Positions 36,696 through 48,071 of a stretch of 64,000 bases of DNA are shown piece by piece. Below the pieces are notes generated by a model. It worked only from the letters and a program-made list of their open reading frames with translations, made no database searches and was not told the origin of the DNA. This DNA is from Micrococcus cohnii (GTDB lineage: Bacteria; Actinomycetota; Actinomycetes; Actinomycetales; Micrococcaceae), in NCBI RefSeq assembly GCF_014205175.1, contig NZ_JACHNA010000001.1, positions 124,001-188,000 on the forward strand, read 5' to 3'. The position numbers were made by a program, and so were the translations under genes. Numbering within the stretch: position 1 is the first letter of the stretch; every line of letters starts with the position of its first letter.

Positions 36696-38534
36696 TCAGG
36701 CGTACAGCCGCCCGATGTCCTCGGCATAGTCGTCCAGCACCGCCGCACGCTTGAGCTTCATCGACTGGGTCACGTGCCCGGAGGCCTCGGTGAGCTCGTG
36801 GTCGAGAATCAGGAAGCGGCGGATCGACTCGGCGCGGGAGACGTTCCGGTTCACAGCGTCGACGGCGTCCTGGACCGCTGCGCGGACATCGAGGTCCTCC
36901 GCGGCCTCGGCCATCGAGAGGATCGGGCGGCCCCGGTCCTGGCACCAGCGGCGCAGCTCCGCCTCATCGAGGGTCAGCAGGGCCCCCACGTAGGGACGGT
37001 TCTCGCCGACCACCACGACCTGATGCACCAGGCGGTGGCGGCGCAGACCCTCTTCCATGGGGGTGGGGTACACGTTCTTGCCGCCGGCGGTCACGATGAG
37101 CTCTTTCTTGCGGCCGGTGATCCGCAGGTATCCGTCCTCGTCGAGGGAGCCCAGGTCGCCGGTGCGCAGGAACCCGTCCTCGTCGAGGGCGGCGGCGCTC
37201 GCCTCTGGCTGGGCGTGGTACCCGCCGAACACGATGGGCCCGGAGATGAGCACCTCGTCGTCCTCGGCGATGCGCACGCGGGTGCCCGGGATGGGGAGCC
37301 CGACGGTGCCCAGGCGGGTCGCCCCCGGAACGTTGACGGTGGCCGGAGCGGTCGTCTCCGTCAGCCCGTAGCCTTCCTTGATCTCGACGCCGATTCCGCG
37401 GAAGAAATGTGCCAGGTCCGGAGCCAGGGCGGAGGCGCCGGAGACGGCATAGCGCACCTGACCGCCCATGATGTCGCGAATCTTCGTGTAGACCAGACGG
37501 TCGAACAGGGCGTGACGGGCGCGCAGCCACGGTGACGGTCCCGACGACTCGCCACGGGCCGCGGCCTCGAGGGCCTCGGAGTACTCGATGGCCGTCGCGC
37601 GGGCCGCGCGGAAAACGGAGCCCTTGCCCGCGTCCTCCGCCGAGGCGGCCGCCCCGGCCTCGAGCTTCTCGAACACGCGCGGCACCGCCAGCAGCCAGGT
37701 GGGTCGGAAGGACCCCATGTCCGCCGTCAGCTGCGCCATGGAGGAGCAGTGGGCGACCTGGATGCGGGCATAGAGGCAGATGACCTGCACCGCGTGTGCC
37801 AGCACGTGCGCCAGCGGCAGGAACATGAGGGTGCGCGTGGTCGCGTCCACGCCATAACCGACGATCTCGTGGGCGTAGGGGAGGATGTTGACCGTGCCGA
37901 GCGCCAGATTGCCGTGCGTGATCTTCGCGCCCTTGGGCAGACCGGTGGTGCCGGAGGTGTAGACGATCGAGGCGGTGTCCTGGAGGGTCGCCGTGCTCCG
38001 GGCCAGCTCGACCTGCTCGTCCGGGACGTCCGATCCGTCGTCGGCCAGCGCCGCCAGCCCCGCGGCGTCGAGAGGCAGAGTCAGCACCTGCGGGCCGCCG
38101 TCGGCGCAGGCCTCGGCGACGACGTTCTGCTGCGCCGCCGTGCCGTACGCGACGATCTCGGTGCCGGAATCGGTCAGGATGTGCCGCACCTGGTGGGCCG
38201 AGGAGGTCTCGTAGATCGGCACGGACACGCCACCGGCGAACCAGACCGCCTGATCCATGACGGCCCACTCGTAGCTGGTGGCGGCGAAGAGCGCCACCTT
38301 GTCCCCGGGGGAGATGCCGCAGGCGATTAGGCCGCGGGCGGCCGCGCGCACCTGCTCCAGGAACGCGGCGAAGCTGACGTCGAGCCAGCCGCCGGTGCCG
38401 TTGCGCACCGCGTACACCGGCGCCTGCGGATCCTCGGCATAGGACGAGAGGATCAGGTCGGTGATGTTGGAGTCGGCGGCGAGCTCGGCTGCCGTCTGCA
38501 TGGACGCTTCAGTCAACGCGGTGGGTGTATGCAC
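36696..38534 (-). CDS. fadD: Long-chain acyl-CoA synthetase (AMP-forming)
   Basis: Activates fatty acids to acyl-CoA via acyl-AMP. The 612-residue protein has the P-loop IVYTSGTTGLPKGAK near residue 190, the LPLAHVLAHAVQ segment, YGLTETTAPATVN, the TGDLGSLDEDGYLRITGRKKELIVTAGGKNV hinge region and a C-terminal domain with the catalytic Lys near the end (TQSMKLKR). This is the FadD15/FACS type of actinobacteria. The start is a GTG at 38534 with TAGGCT 7 nt upstream. A Met codon some 11 residues later is the alternative. Confidence 0.93.
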   Translation of the reverse strand: MHTPTALTEASMQTAAELAADSNITDLILSSYAEDPQAPVYAVRNGTGGWLDVSFAAFLEQVRAAARGLIACGISPGDKVALFAATSYEWAVMDQAVWFAGGVSVPIYETSSAHQVRHILTDSGTEIVAYGTAAQQNVVAEACADGGPQVLTLPLDAAGLAALADDGSDVPDEQVELARSTATLQDTASIVYTSGTTGLPKGAKITHGNLALGTVNILPYAHEIVGYGVDATTRTLMFLPLAHVLAHAVQVICLYARIQVAHCSSMAQLTADMGSFRPTWLLAVPRVFEKLEAGAAASAEDAGKGSVFRAARATAIEYSEALEAAARGESSGPSPWLRARHALFDRLVYTKIRDIMGGQVRYAVSGASALAPDLAHFFRGIGVEIKEGYGLTETTAPATVNVPGATRLGTVGLPIPGTRVRIAEDDEVLISGPIVFGGYHAQPEASAAALDEDGFLRTGDLGSLDEDGYLRITGRKKELIVTAGGKNVYPTPMEEGLRRHRLVHQVVVVGENRPYVGALLTLDEAELRRWCQDRGRPILSMAEAAEDLDVRAAVQDAVDAVNRNVSRAESIRRFLILDHELTEASGHVTQSMKLKRAAVLDDYAEDIGRLYA

Positions 38535-38541
38535 ACGCCCG

Positions 38542-38547
38542 AGCCTA
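38542..38547 (-). promoter_or_regulatory. Leaderless-type -10 (TAGGCT) for fadD
   Basis: TAGGCT on the minus strand lies 7 nt before the fadD GTG, in the 71-nt gap after the mannosyltransferase gene. Confidence 0.5.
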
Positions 38548-38605
38548 GCGAACGGTCCCCGGGGATGGGCATGCGCGGGGGATCGTTTGTGGCGGGTTCG
38601 GTGCG

Positions 38606-40192
38606 TCAGATCCAGCTGGGCAGCCACATCCGCGAGCGCCATTGGCCGTACTCGACGGGCTCGCCGATCCACACGGGCAGGAAGAACAGGCTGACCGCGA
38701 CGACCGCCGCCACGTAGACCAGCACGAGCGCGGAACCGACCCGGGGGCTCGGCCGTCGGCCAGGCCGCAGCAGCAGTGAGAGTGTCAGCACGATCATGAG
38801 TACGAGGAACGGCTCGTAGGCGATCGAGTAGAAGAAGAACATGGTGCGTTCCGGCCACAGGAACCACACGACCTGACCGGCGGCGTAGGCGCCGAGCAGA
38901 GCTGCGGCGCGCCAGTCGCGGCGACGCAGCCACAGGGCCAGGCACACCAGCACGGCGAGCAGGCCCGTCCACCACAGCAGCGGGTTCGCGATGTCGGTGA
39001 TCGCGGCGGAACAGCGGTCCGCCGCGTCTGACGGGCACAGACCCTCACCCGGGTCGTGGCCCTCATAGAAATAGCTGACGGGCCGGCCCATGAACGGCCA
39101 GGACCACGGCGTCGAGGCATAGTCGTGAGGGCTGTGCAGCCCGCTGTGGAACCGCGTGGACTCCGCGTGATAATGCGCGAGCGAACGCAGAGCGTCCGGC
39201 ACGAGCGCCTCCCACCATGATTCGGGCGGGTGCTGGGCGCCCCACTGCCGATAGTAGGCGCGTGCGGACCGGAACCAGCCGGTCCACGACGCCAGATAGG
39301 TCAGCGCCCCGGCGCCCACGACGCAGACGAACGCCCACAGCCCGTCCCGCACGACCGCGGCGCGCGCCCAGCGACGCACGCCGGCCACGTGTCTGGCCTG
39401 GGCGTCCCATATGACGGTCATGAGGCCGAACACCGCCATGAACGCCAGTGCCGAGAGCTTCACCGAGCAGGCGGCCCCGAGCAGCACGCCCGCCAGCAGC
39501 CGCCACGGGCGCCAGCCCAGCCCCGGCCCGTACAGCAGGGCACGCCGCCGCGCCGCGTGATCCGGTGCCGCGGCGCTCGCGGCGGCCAGCCGGTCCGCGA
39601 GGCGACGGCGCCCGGCGTCACGGTCCTTCAGCAGCGCGGCGAAGGCGGCGAGCACGAACAGGGACAGGAAGATGTCCAGCAGGCCAATGCGAGAGAGAAC
39701 GAGGTGGTGGCCTTCGACCGCGAGCAGCAGACCGCTGACCGCGCCGAGCGACACCGAGCGGAACAACCGCTGTGCGACCAGGGTCGTCAGCAGCACGGAG
39801 AGGGTGCCGGCGGCGGCCGCGGCCGAGCGCCAGCCATAGCCGTTGTCCGGGCCGAACACGAGCATGCCGAGGCCGATCAGCCATTTGCCCAGCGGTGGGT
39901 GCACGACGTAGGCGGCCTCGTCGAGGGGCTGGGCCTCGCCGCGGGCGAACGCTTCGTCGGCGTCGTCGGCCCAGTCGAGCTCGTAACCGACCTGCAGCAG
40001 CGAGAACGCGTCCTTGGGGTAGTACGTCTCGTCGAAGATCAGGCGGTCGGGGAAGTCCAGGTGCGTGAAACGCAGCACTGCGGCCACCACGGCCACCGCC
40101 AGCGGGATGATCCAGTGCCAGCGTGTGCGGGCCGGCTCGACGACGTCGAGACGGCGGCGCAGAACGGAGGCGGAGAAGGGCACGCCCGCCAT
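38606..40192 (-). CDS. pmt: Polyprenol-phosphate-mannose-dependent protein O-mannosyltransferase (GT39)
   Basis: Transfers mannose from polyprenyl-phosphate-mannose to Ser/Thr of secreted proteins at the outer face of the membrane. The 528-residue protein has about ten membrane helices. The catalytic acidic pair lies in the first loop, FDETYYPKDAFS near residue 52. VHPPLGKWLIGLG, GHHLVLSRIGLLDIFL and a WPFMGRPVSYFYEG loop are also present. It is the orthologue by position of mycobacterial Rv1002c, divergent from rsmI. Secreted Ser/Thr-rich proteins such as proteins A and B could be substrates, but that is only inference. Confidence 0.93.
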   Translation of the reverse strand: MAGVPFSASVLRRRLDVVEPARTRWHWIIPLAVAVVAAVLRFTHLDFPDRLIFDETYYPKDAFSLLQVGYELDWADDADEAFARGEAQPLDEAAYVVHPPLGKWLIGLGMLVFGPDNGYGWRSAAAAAGTLSVLLTTLVAQRLFRSVSLGAVSGLLLAVEGHHLVLSRIGLLDIFLSLFVLAAFAALLKDRDAGRRRLADRLAAASAAAPDHAARRRALLYGPGLGWRPWRLLAGVLLGAACSVKLSALAFMAVFGLMTVIWDAQARHVAGVRRWARAAVVRDGLWAFVCVVGAGALTYLASWTGWFRSARAYYRQWGAQHPPESWWEALVPDALRSLAHYHAESTRFHSGLHSPHDYASTPWSWPFMGRPVSYFYEGHDPGEGLCPSDAADRCSAAITDIANPLLWWTGLLAVLVCLALWLRRRDWRAAALLGAYAAGQVVWFLWPERTMFFFYSIAYEPFLVLMIVLTLSLLLRPGRRPSPRVGSALVLVYVAAVVAVSLFFLPVWIGEPVEYGQWRSRMWLPSWI

Positions 40193-40207
40193 GCTACGTC
40201 GCTGGCC

Positions 40208-40213
40208 TACGCT
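40208..40213 (+). promoter_or_regulatory. Candidate -10 (TACGCT) for rsmI
   Basis: TACGCT in the 76-nt divergent gap gives a leader of about 50 nt to the rsmI ATG. Confidence 0.3.
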
Positions 40214-40268
40214 GGGGCGGACCCGCCCTCGTGCACCCCCACCCGTTCACGTCACCAGGAGGCCGCCC

Positions 40269-41177
40269 ATGCCGGATCGGACACCGCAGCCACACCGGAG
40301 CTCGCGCGCGGCGCCGCCCGGCGAGGGGCGGGTCGTGCTCGCGGCCACCCCCATCGGCAACCTCCAGGACGCGAGCGATCGGCTGCGGTCGCTGCTCGCC
40401 GAGGCCGACCTGATCGCCGCCGAGGACACGCGGACGGTGCGGCGGCTGTGCGATCAGCTGGGCGTGCACCCCCGGGGGCGGTTCGTGGCGCACCACGAGC
40501 ACAACGAGCAGGCGTCGGCGGCGGGACTGCTCGAACAGGTCCGCCACGGGGCTCAGATCGTGGTCGTCTCGGACGCCGGCATGCCCGTGGTCTCGGACCC
40601 CGGGCACCGCCTGGTGCAGGCGGCGGCCGCACAGGGGCTGACGGTGACCTGCGCTCCGGGGCCCTCGGCCGTGACCACGGCGATCGCCCTGTCGGGCCTG
40701 CCGACGGATCGGTTCGCCTTCGACGGGTTCCTGCCACGTCGGTCCGCCGAACGTCGGCGCGCGTTCGAGGCGATTCGCGCTGAGCCGCGCACCGTCGCGT
40801 TCTTCGAGTCGCCTCGCCGGGTGGCGGCGAGCCTGACGGAGTTGGCCGAAGCCCTCGGCGAGGACCGGCCGGTGTGCCTGGCGCGTGAGCTGACGAAGCT
40901 GCACGAGGAGATCGTTCGCGGCGACGCCGGCTCGCTCCTCGCCTGGGCGCGTGAGCGTGAGGCCGGCGAGGGAATCCGCGGCGAGATCGTCCTGGTGGTG
41001 GGGCCGGCGACGGCCCAGGCCGACGAGCCGGCGGGGGAGGAGCAGCTGGTGGCCGAGGTCGAGCAGCTCACGGCCTCCGGCACGCGGATGAAGGAGGCCG
41101 TCGCGACGGTGGCCGCAGCGCACGGCGCGCGCGCCCGCGAGCTGTACGACGCGGTGCTGCGCTCTCGGCGCGGCTGA
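40269..41177 (+). CDS. rsmI: 16S rRNA 2'-O-ribose C1402 methyltransferase
   Basis: Methylates the ribose of C1402 in the ribosomal P site using SAM. The 302-residue protein has the SAM-dependent tetrapyrrole-type fold with VVLAATPIGNLQDASDR, AEDTRTVRRL, the VVSDAGMPVVSDPGHRLV signature near residue 100 and APGPSAVTTAIALSGLP. The C-terminal part has ARELTKLHEEIVRG. The ATG is fixed by AGGAGG. It is divergent from the O-mannosyltransferase as in mycobacteria. Confidence 0.95.
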   Translation: MPDRTPQPHRSSRAAPPGEGRVVLAATPIGNLQDASDRLRSLLAEADLIAAEDTRTVRRLCDQLGVHPRGRFVAHHEHNEQASAAGLLEQVRHGAQIVVVSDAGMPVVSDPGHRLVQAAAAQGLTVTCAPGPSAVTTAIALSGLPTDRFAFDGFLPRRSAERRRAFEAIRAEPRTVAFFESPRRVAASLTELAEALGEDRPVCLARELTKLHEEIVRGDAGSLLAWAREREAGEGIRGEIVLVVGPATAQADEPAGEEQLVAEVEQLTASGTRMKEAVATVAAAHGARARELYDAVLRSRRG

Positions 41178-41235
41178 GACCGACCTGGGCGCCCGCACCC
41201 GGCGTGCGGCTGTGGGGCGGTGCCGGTCGGATCAG

Positions 41236-41241
41236 TATCAT
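41236..41241 (+). promoter_or_regulatory. Candidate -10 (TATCAT) for the aldehyde dehydrogenase gene
   Basis: TATCAT in the 157-nt gap after rsmI gives a leader of about 87 nt. A small 6-bp hairpin near 41194-41210 may end rsmI. Confidence 0.35.
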
Positions 41242-41334
41242 TCGCCACAGCAGACCCCGTCCGCGGCAGATCCGAGGGCCGACGACGCCGTTGGCGGCGC
41301 GGCGGGGACGAACCGACCAAGGAAGAGGTGTCCC

Positions 41335-42819
41335 ATGACCGTGACCGACGCGCGCGAGAAGGCCCTGCTCGAGTCCGTGCCGACCGGACTGCTCATCGAC
41401 GGACAGTGGCGTGAAGCCTCCTCCGGCAAGACCTTCGATGTGAAGGACCCCGCCACGGGCCGGGTCATCGCGAGCCTGCAGGACGCGAACTCGGATGACG
41501 CCACGGCCGCGTTCGATGCGGCCTGCGCCGCGCAGGCCGACTGGGCTCGGACCCCGGCCCGCGAGCGCGCGGACATTCTTCGCCGCGCCTACGACATGAT
41601 CAACGAGCGGGCCGAGGACTTCGCTCTGCTGATGACGCTCGAGATGGGCAAGCCGCTGGCCGAGGCCCGCGGCGAGGTCGTCTACGGCAACGGCTTCCTG
41701 CGCTGGTTCTCCGAGGAGGCCACCCGCCACTACGGCCGCACCCTCACCGCTCCCGAGGGCACCCTGCGCATGCAGGTGAACCACAAGCCGGTCGGACCGT
41801 GCCTGCTCATCACCCCCTGGAACTTCCCGCTGGCGATGGCCACCCGCAAGGTGGCCCCGGCCGTCGCCGCCGGGTGCACCATGGTCCTCAAGGCCGCGAA
41901 GCTGACGCCGCTCACCACGCAGCTGTTCGCCCAGGTGATGATGGAGGCCGGGCTGCCCGCCGGCGTGCTGAACGTGGTCGCCGGGTCCTCGGCGTCGTCT
42001 CTCTCCGGGCCGATCATGGCGGACGAGCGGCTGCGCAAGATCTCGTTCACCGGTTCGACCGCCGTGGGCAAGAAGCTCATGGAGACGGCCGCCGGGACGG
42101 TGCTGCGCACCTCGATGGAGCTCGGCGGCAATGCCCCGCTGATCGTGTTCGAGGACGCCGACGTCGACGCGGCCGTCGAGGGCGCATTCAACGCGAAGAT
42201 GCGCAACATGGGAGAGGCGTGCACCGCGGCGAACCGCTTCCTGGTGCACGAGGACGTGGCCGAGGAGTTCACCCGGAAGTTCGTGGCCCGGCTCGAAGCC
42301 CTCACGCCGGCACGCGGCACCGACCCGGAGTCCACGCTCGGCCCGATCATCGACGACGGCGCGCGGGAGGACATCCACGCTCTGGTCACCGAGGCCGTGG
42401 CGGCCGGCGCCGAGGTGCTCACCGGCGGCGAGAAGGTCGCGGGCGAGGGCTACTTCTACCAGCCGACCGCACTCAAGGTCGCCAGGGACAACCCGATCTT
42501 GACGCAGGAGATCTTCGGGCCCGTCGCGCCGATCGTGACCTTCACCACCGAGCAGGAGGCCATCGAGATGGCCAACGACACCGAGTACGGCCTGGCCTCC
42601 TATCTGTTCAGCCGCGACCCGAGCCGCATGTACCGCGTCGCCGAACAGATCGAGTTCGGGCTGATGGGGTACAACGTCGGCGTCATCTCCAATCCGGCGG
42701 CGCCGTTCGGCGGCGTCAAACAATCCGGCCTCGGCCGCGAGGGCGGCGCCGAAGGCATCGAGGAGTACACGACGCTGCAGTACATCGCCGTGAACGACCC
42801 CTTCGCCGCGCAGGGCTGA
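41335..42819 (+). CDS. gabD: NAD(P)-dependent succinate-semialdehyde dehydrogenase family
   Basis: Aldehyde dehydrogenase that most resembles GabD/GabD1 enzymes, oxidising succinate semialdehyde to succinate. The 494-residue protein has the NAD-binding ITPWNFPLAMATRK, the FTGSTAVGK loop, the catalytic Glu in MELGGNAP and the catalytic Cys in GEACTAANR. The C-terminus has GLMGYNVG and PFGGVKQSGLGREGG. The ATG follows GAAGAGG. No GABA transaminase gene is next to it, so substrate is inferred from similarity. It occupies the place where metG lies in mycobacteria. Confidence 0.88.
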   Translation: MTVTDAREKALLESVPTGLLIDGQWREASSGKTFDVKDPATGRVIASLQDANSDDATAAFDAACAAQADWARTPARERADILRRAYDMINERAEDFALLMTLEMGKPLAEARGEVVYGNGFLRWFSEEATRHYGRTLTAPEGTLRMQVNHKPVGPCLLITPWNFPLAMATRKVAPAVAAGCTMVLKAAKLTPLTTQLFAQVMMEAGLPAGVLNVVAGSSASSLSGPIMADERLRKISFTGSTAVGKKLMETAAGTVLRTSMELGGNAPLIVFEDADVDAAVEGAFNAKMRNMGEACTAANRFLVHEDVAEEFTRKFVARLEALTPARGTDPESTLGPIIDDGAREDIHALVTEAVAAGAEVLTGGEKVAGEGYFYQPTALKVARDNPILTQEIFGPVAPIVTFTTEQEAIEMANDTEYGLASYLFSRDPSRMYRVAEQIEFGLMGYNVGVISNPAAPFGGVKQSGLGREGGAEGIEEYTTLQYIAVNDPFAAQG

Positions 42820-42863
42820 TCATCGGGCGCACCCGTGCAGGGCCGCTCCGCGGCGCGACCGTG

Positions 42864-42897
42864 ACGGCCGTCCTCTCCGTCGAGGGAGGGCGGCCGT
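42864..42897 (+). terminator. Hairpin after the aldehyde dehydrogenase gene, abutting the tatD promoter
   Basis: An 11-bp stem (one G-U pair) with a 12-nt loop ends at 42897, the base before the tatD -10. Confidence 0.55.
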
Positions 42898-42903
42898 TAG
42901 TCT
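42898..42903 (+). promoter_or_regulatory. Leaderless-type -10 (TAGTCT) for tatD
   Basis: TAGTCT lies 7 nt before the tatD ATG; no Shine-Dalgarno is present. Confidence 0.5.
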
Positions 42904-42910
42904 GACGGGC

Positions 42911-43948
42911 ATGTCGACCCCCGCAGCCACCAGCCCCCGCCCCGACCACGGCCGGACCCCCGCCGAGTCCAGTTCGGCCGGCGACGCGAGCCCGGACGTG
43001 GACCAGGCGCCGGCGGCGTACCGTCCGCGTCCCGACTCGGCGACGGGCGGGGGGCCGGCACCGCTCGCCGCGCGCGAGGCAACCGAGGAGAAGTCCGGGC
43101 GCAAGCGTCGGCTCGAGTTCCCGCCGGCACCCGAATCACTGCCCGTGCCGGTCGTCGACAACCACACCCACCTGGGCTTCCGGGACGGGCTGGTGCGCGT
43201 GAGCGTCCACGAGGCGATGGACGCCGCCCAGGCCGTCGGCGTGCGCGGAGCCGTGCAGGTGGGATGCAACGTCGAGGCGGCCCGGTTCACGGTCGAGGCG
43301 ATCGAGGCCGAACCCCGACTGCTCGGCGCCGTCGCGATCCACCCGAACGACGCCGCCCGCCTCGCCGAAACGGCAGAGCTGGAGACCGCCCTGGCGACGA
43401 TCGCCGAGCTCGCCGAGCACCCCCGCGTGCGCGCCGTCGGCGAGACAGGACTGGACTACTTCCGCACCGGCGAATCGGGGCGCGCGGCGCAGCACGAGTC
43501 GTTCCGGTGGCACATCCGACTCGCCCGACGCCTGGGCAAGGCCCTGCAGATCCACGACCGCGACGCCCACGACGATGTCGTGCGGATCCTGCTGGAGGAA
43601 GAGCAGGACGGCGGCCTGCCGCCGCACGTCGTGTTCCACTGCTTCTCCGGCGGCCCCGAGCTGGCGCACACGTGCAACGAACACGGGTGGATGACCTCGT
43701 TCGCCGGGCCCGTGACCTTCAAGGCCAACGACAAGCTGCGCGAGGCGCTGGCCCTCGTGCGGGAAGACCTGATCCTGGTGGAGACGGACGCGCCGTTCCT
43801 CACCCCGCATCCGTTCCGCGGCCGGCCCAATGCGCCCTATCTCGTGCCGCACACCCTGCGCCTGATGGCCCAGGTGCGCGGCGTCGGGGTCGATGAGCTG
43901 GCCCGCCGCATCGACGAGAACACCGCCCGGGTCTACGGGGAGTTCTGA
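42911..43948 (+). CDS. tatD: TatD-family metal-dependent deoxyribonuclease
   Basis: TatD enzymes are TIM-barrel nucleases acting on single-stranded DNA, with roles in DNA repair and turnover. The 345-residue protein begins with a Pro/Ala/Ser-rich extension of about 75 residues. The barrel follows with VDNHTHLGF (metal His pair near 78-80), AIHPND, GETGLDYFRTG, IHDRDAHDD, FHCFSGG and the late VETDAPFLTPHPFRG Asp. Typical TatD has about 265 residues, so the extension is extra. It precedes ksgA by 39 nt; in mycobacteria rpfB lies in between, and it is absent here. Confidence 0.92.
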   Translation: MSTPAATSPRPDHGRTPAESSSAGDASPDVDQAPAAYRPRPDSATGGGPAPLAAREATEEKSGRKRRLEFPPAPESLPVPVVDNHTHLGFRDGLVRVSVHEAMDAAQAVGVRGAVQVGCNVEAARFTVEAIEAEPRLLGAVAIHPNDAARLAETAELETALATIAELAEHPRVRAVGETGLDYFRTGESGRAAQHESFRWHIRLARRLGKALQIHDRDAHDDVVRILLEEEQDGGLPPHVVFHCFSGGPELAHTCNEHGWMTSFAGPVTFKANDKLREALALVREDLILVETDAPFLTPHPFRGRPNAPYLVPHTLRLMAQVRGVGVDELARRIDENTARVYGEF

Positions 43949-43974
43949 GCCCCGAATCCTCGGGTGTCGGCGGA

Positions 43975-43980
43975 TACAAT
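43975..43980 (+). promoter_or_regulatory. Leaderless-type -10 (TACAAT) for ksgA
   Basis: TACAAT, close to the sigma-A consensus, lies 7 nt before the ATG at 43988. Confidence 0.5.
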
Positions 43981-43987
43981 CGCCCCC

Positions 43988-44938
43988 ATGCCCCGAACCC
44001 CCGCCCCGCCCGCATCCGAGGCCGCCGGCGACGCCGCGCGTTCGCTGCTGAGCGCCGCCGATGTGCGCCGCATCGCCGAGGAGCTGGACCTGCGGCCCAC
44101 CAAGACGTGGGGGCAGAACTTCGTGATCGACCCGAACACGATTCGCCGGATCGTCGCCGCCGCCGAGCTGACCGACGAGGACCACGTGCTCGAAATCGGC
44201 CCCGGCCTGGGGTCGCTGACCCTCGGGCTGCTCGACCGCGCCGCCGCCGTCACCGCCGTGGAGATCGACCCGCTCACCGCGGCTCGTCTGCCCGAGACGG
44301 TCGCCGGATTCCGCCCGGACCGCACCGACGCGCTCGCCGTGCTCCACGCCGACGCGCTGCGCCTGAGGCGCGATCAGCTCGACGCGGCACGTCCGGCCGC
44401 GGCCGACGGTCCGCCGACGGCCCTCGTGGCGAACCTGCCCTACAACGTGGCGGTGCCCGTGCTCCTGCACGCTCTCGAGCACCTGCCGAGTCTGCGTGCG
44501 GGCCTGGTCATGGTCCAGGACGAGGTCGCCGACCGTCTTGCGGCGGGTCCCGGTTCCAAGGTCTACGGCGTGCCGTCGGCCAAGGCGGCGTGGTACGGCC
44601 GGGTGCGCAAGGCCGGGGTCATCGGCACACACGTGTTCTGGCCGGCACCGCGGATCCACTCGGGTCTGGTCGCCTTCACGCGGCACGACGCGCCCCCGGC
44701 GCCGGTCGACCGCGAGCACGTGTTCGCGGTCGTGGACGCGGCCTTCGCCCAGCGTCGCAAGACCCTGCGTGCCGCGCTCGCCGGATGGGCCGGCGGCGCC
44801 GCCCGAGCCGAGGCGGTCCTGCGCGCCGCAGACGTCGAACCGAGCACTCGGGGCGAAACACTGGGCATCGAGGACTTCGCGCGGATCGCGGCCCACCGTG
44901 ACGCCGCGGGGGTCGCCGACGGGAAGGAGGACGCATGA
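43988..44938 (+). CDS. ksgA: 16S rRNA dimethyladenosine transferase (A1518/A1519)
   Basis: KsgA/RsmA dimethylates two adenines of the 16S 3' hairpin, a late 30S assembly checkpoint. The 316-residue protein has the entry motif [17 protein letters not shown], the SAM loop [16 protein letters not shown] and the catalytic NLPYN, then a C-terminal domain with RRKTLRAAL. The ATG at 43988 is preferred over an in-frame GTG at 43964 because of the -10 element 7 nt upstream. Its last bases overlap ispE by 4 nt (ATGA), so the two are coupled. Confidence 0.96.
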   Translation: MPRTPAPPASEAAGDAARSLLSAADVRRIAEELDLRPTKTWGQNFVIDPNTIRRIVAAAELTDEDHVLEIGPGLGSLTLGLLDRAAAVTAVEIDPLTAARLPETVAGFRPDRTDALAVLHADALRLRRDQLDAARPAAADGPPTALVANLPYNVAVPVLLHALEHLPSLRAGLVMVQDEVADRLAAGPGSKVYGVPSAKAAWYGRVRKAGVIGTHVFWPAPRIHSGLVAFTRHDAPPAPVDREHVFAVVDAAFAQRRKTLRAALAGWAGGAARAEAVLRAADVEPSTRGETLGIEDFARIAAHRDAAGVADGKEDA

Positions 44939-45936
44939 GCGAGCACGAGGCCGGAGCCTGCGGCGGCGCGCACCGCACCGACGTGCATCTGGACGTGACC
45001 CGCCGTCACGTGACCGTCACCGCGCCGGGCAAGGTGAATCTCTCCCTGCGGGTGGGGCCGTTGCGCGAGGACGGCTACCACAGCGTCGCGAGCCTCTACC
45101 TGGCCGTGAACCTGGTCGAGACCGTCACCGCCGTCGGGCGTGCGGACGGGGAGATCACCGTGGGTCCCTCCCACCGGCACTCCAGCGCCGTGGCCGCCGC
45201 CGACGTCCCGTGGGACGAATCGAATCTGGCGCATCGTGCGGCCACGCTGCTGCGCGAGCGCGTGGGCCTCGACCCGGCCCTGCACGGCGCGGACATCGAG
45301 ATCGCCAAGCAGGTGCCCGTGGCCGGCGGCATGGGCGGAGGCTCCGCCGACGCGGCCGGGGCGCTCGTCGCGTGCTCGGCGCTGTGGGAGACGGGACTGA
45401 CCCGGACCGAGCTCGCCGAGCTCGCCGCCGAGCTGGGCGCGGACGTGCCCTTCGCGGTCGTCGGCGGCGCCGCCGTGGGACGGGGCACCGGCGCGGAGGT
45501 CATGTCCGTGCCCGCGCGCACGCCGGTGCACCTGGTGCTCGTGCCGGCCGCGGGAGGGCTCTCCACCCCCGAGGTGTTCGGTGCCCTGGACCGCCTGCGT
45601 GAGGAAGGCACCCTCGCCACGCCCGACGGCGCCCCCGAGATCAACGAGGACGCATTGCGCGCGCTGACCTCGGGCGACCCCCTGGCCCTGGCCCTGGCCA
45701 TGGACAACGACCTGCAGACCCCGGCCGTCGCGCTGTACCCCGAACTCTCCGACGCCCTCGACCTGGGGCTCGACGAGGGGGCGCTGCGCGGCATGGTCTC
45801 CGGCTCCGGCCCGACGCTGCTGTTCGTCGCCCGGGACGCGATCGAGGCCGAGCGCATCGCCTCGGCCCTGACGGAGCGCACGGGCGCCGAGGCGCTCGCC
45901 GTGCACGGACCCGTGCACGGCGCGACGGTGCTCTGA
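44935..45936 (+). CDS. ispE: 4-diphosphocytidyl-2-C-methyl-D-erythritol kinase
   Basis: GHMP-family kinase of the MEP isoprenoid pathway. The 333-residue protein has [13 protein letters not shown] near residue 28, the ATP loop [15 protein letters not shown] near 125, and a late [10 protein letters not shown] motif. An N-terminal tail of about 25 residues precedes the usual start. GGAGGACGC provides a Shine-Dalgarno inside ksgA. Isoprenoids from this pathway feed the prenyltransferase and O-mannosylation systems seen elsewhere in the window. Confidence 0.95.
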   Translation: MSEHEAGACGGAHRTDVHLDVTRRHVTVTAPGKVNLSLRVGPLREDGYHSVASLYLAVNLVETVTAVGRADGEITVGPSHRHSSAVAAADVPWDESNLAHRAATLLRERVGLDPALHGADIEIAKQVPVAGGMGGGSADAAGALVACSALWETGLTRTELAELAAELGADVPFAVVGGAAVGRGTGAEVMSVPARTPVHLVLVPAAGGLSTPEVFGALDRLREEGTLATPDGAPEINEDALRALTSGDPLALALAMDNDLQTPAVALYPELSDALDLGLDEGALRGMVSGSGPTLLFVARDAIEAERIASALTERTGAEALAVHGPVHGATVL

Positions 45937-46031
45937 ACACCGGCTTCCAGGCCGCCTCGCTCGGAGCCGATGCCTGCCCGACACACCCTGACGACCCTGA
46001 GACGACACGCAAAGGACCCGGACACCCGCTC

Positions 46032-47834
<1,803 letters not shown>

Positions 47835-47933
47835 GGTGCGCCCGGAGCCGGCGGCGACCTCGACGAGAGCGGCGCGACCGTGTGGAACAATGGCTGTCCG
47901 TCGCCTGGCGGGGCACCTCGTGCGCCGCGGCGC

Positions 47934-48005
47934 TCCGCCCTGGTGTAATGGCAGCACGCCGGCCTTTGGAGCCGTGCAGTCTAGGTTCGAGTCCTAGGGG
48001 CGGAA
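47934..48005 (+). tRNA. tRNA-Gln (anticodon TTG)
   Basis: Acceptor TCCGCCC pairs with GGGCGGA. The anticodon loop CTTTGGA has anticodon TTG and the T-arm is CTAGG-TTCGAGT-CCTAG. The anticodon stem has four pairs and one C-U mismatch at its base. No CCA is encoded. It lies directly upstream of glmU, as often in actinobacteria. Confidence 0.9.
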
Positions 48006-48071
48006 CACCGGTTCGGCGCCCCCGCGTGCTCGAGTCGTCCTCGTCCGCTGGTTTCAGGAGCATCCCCCCGC

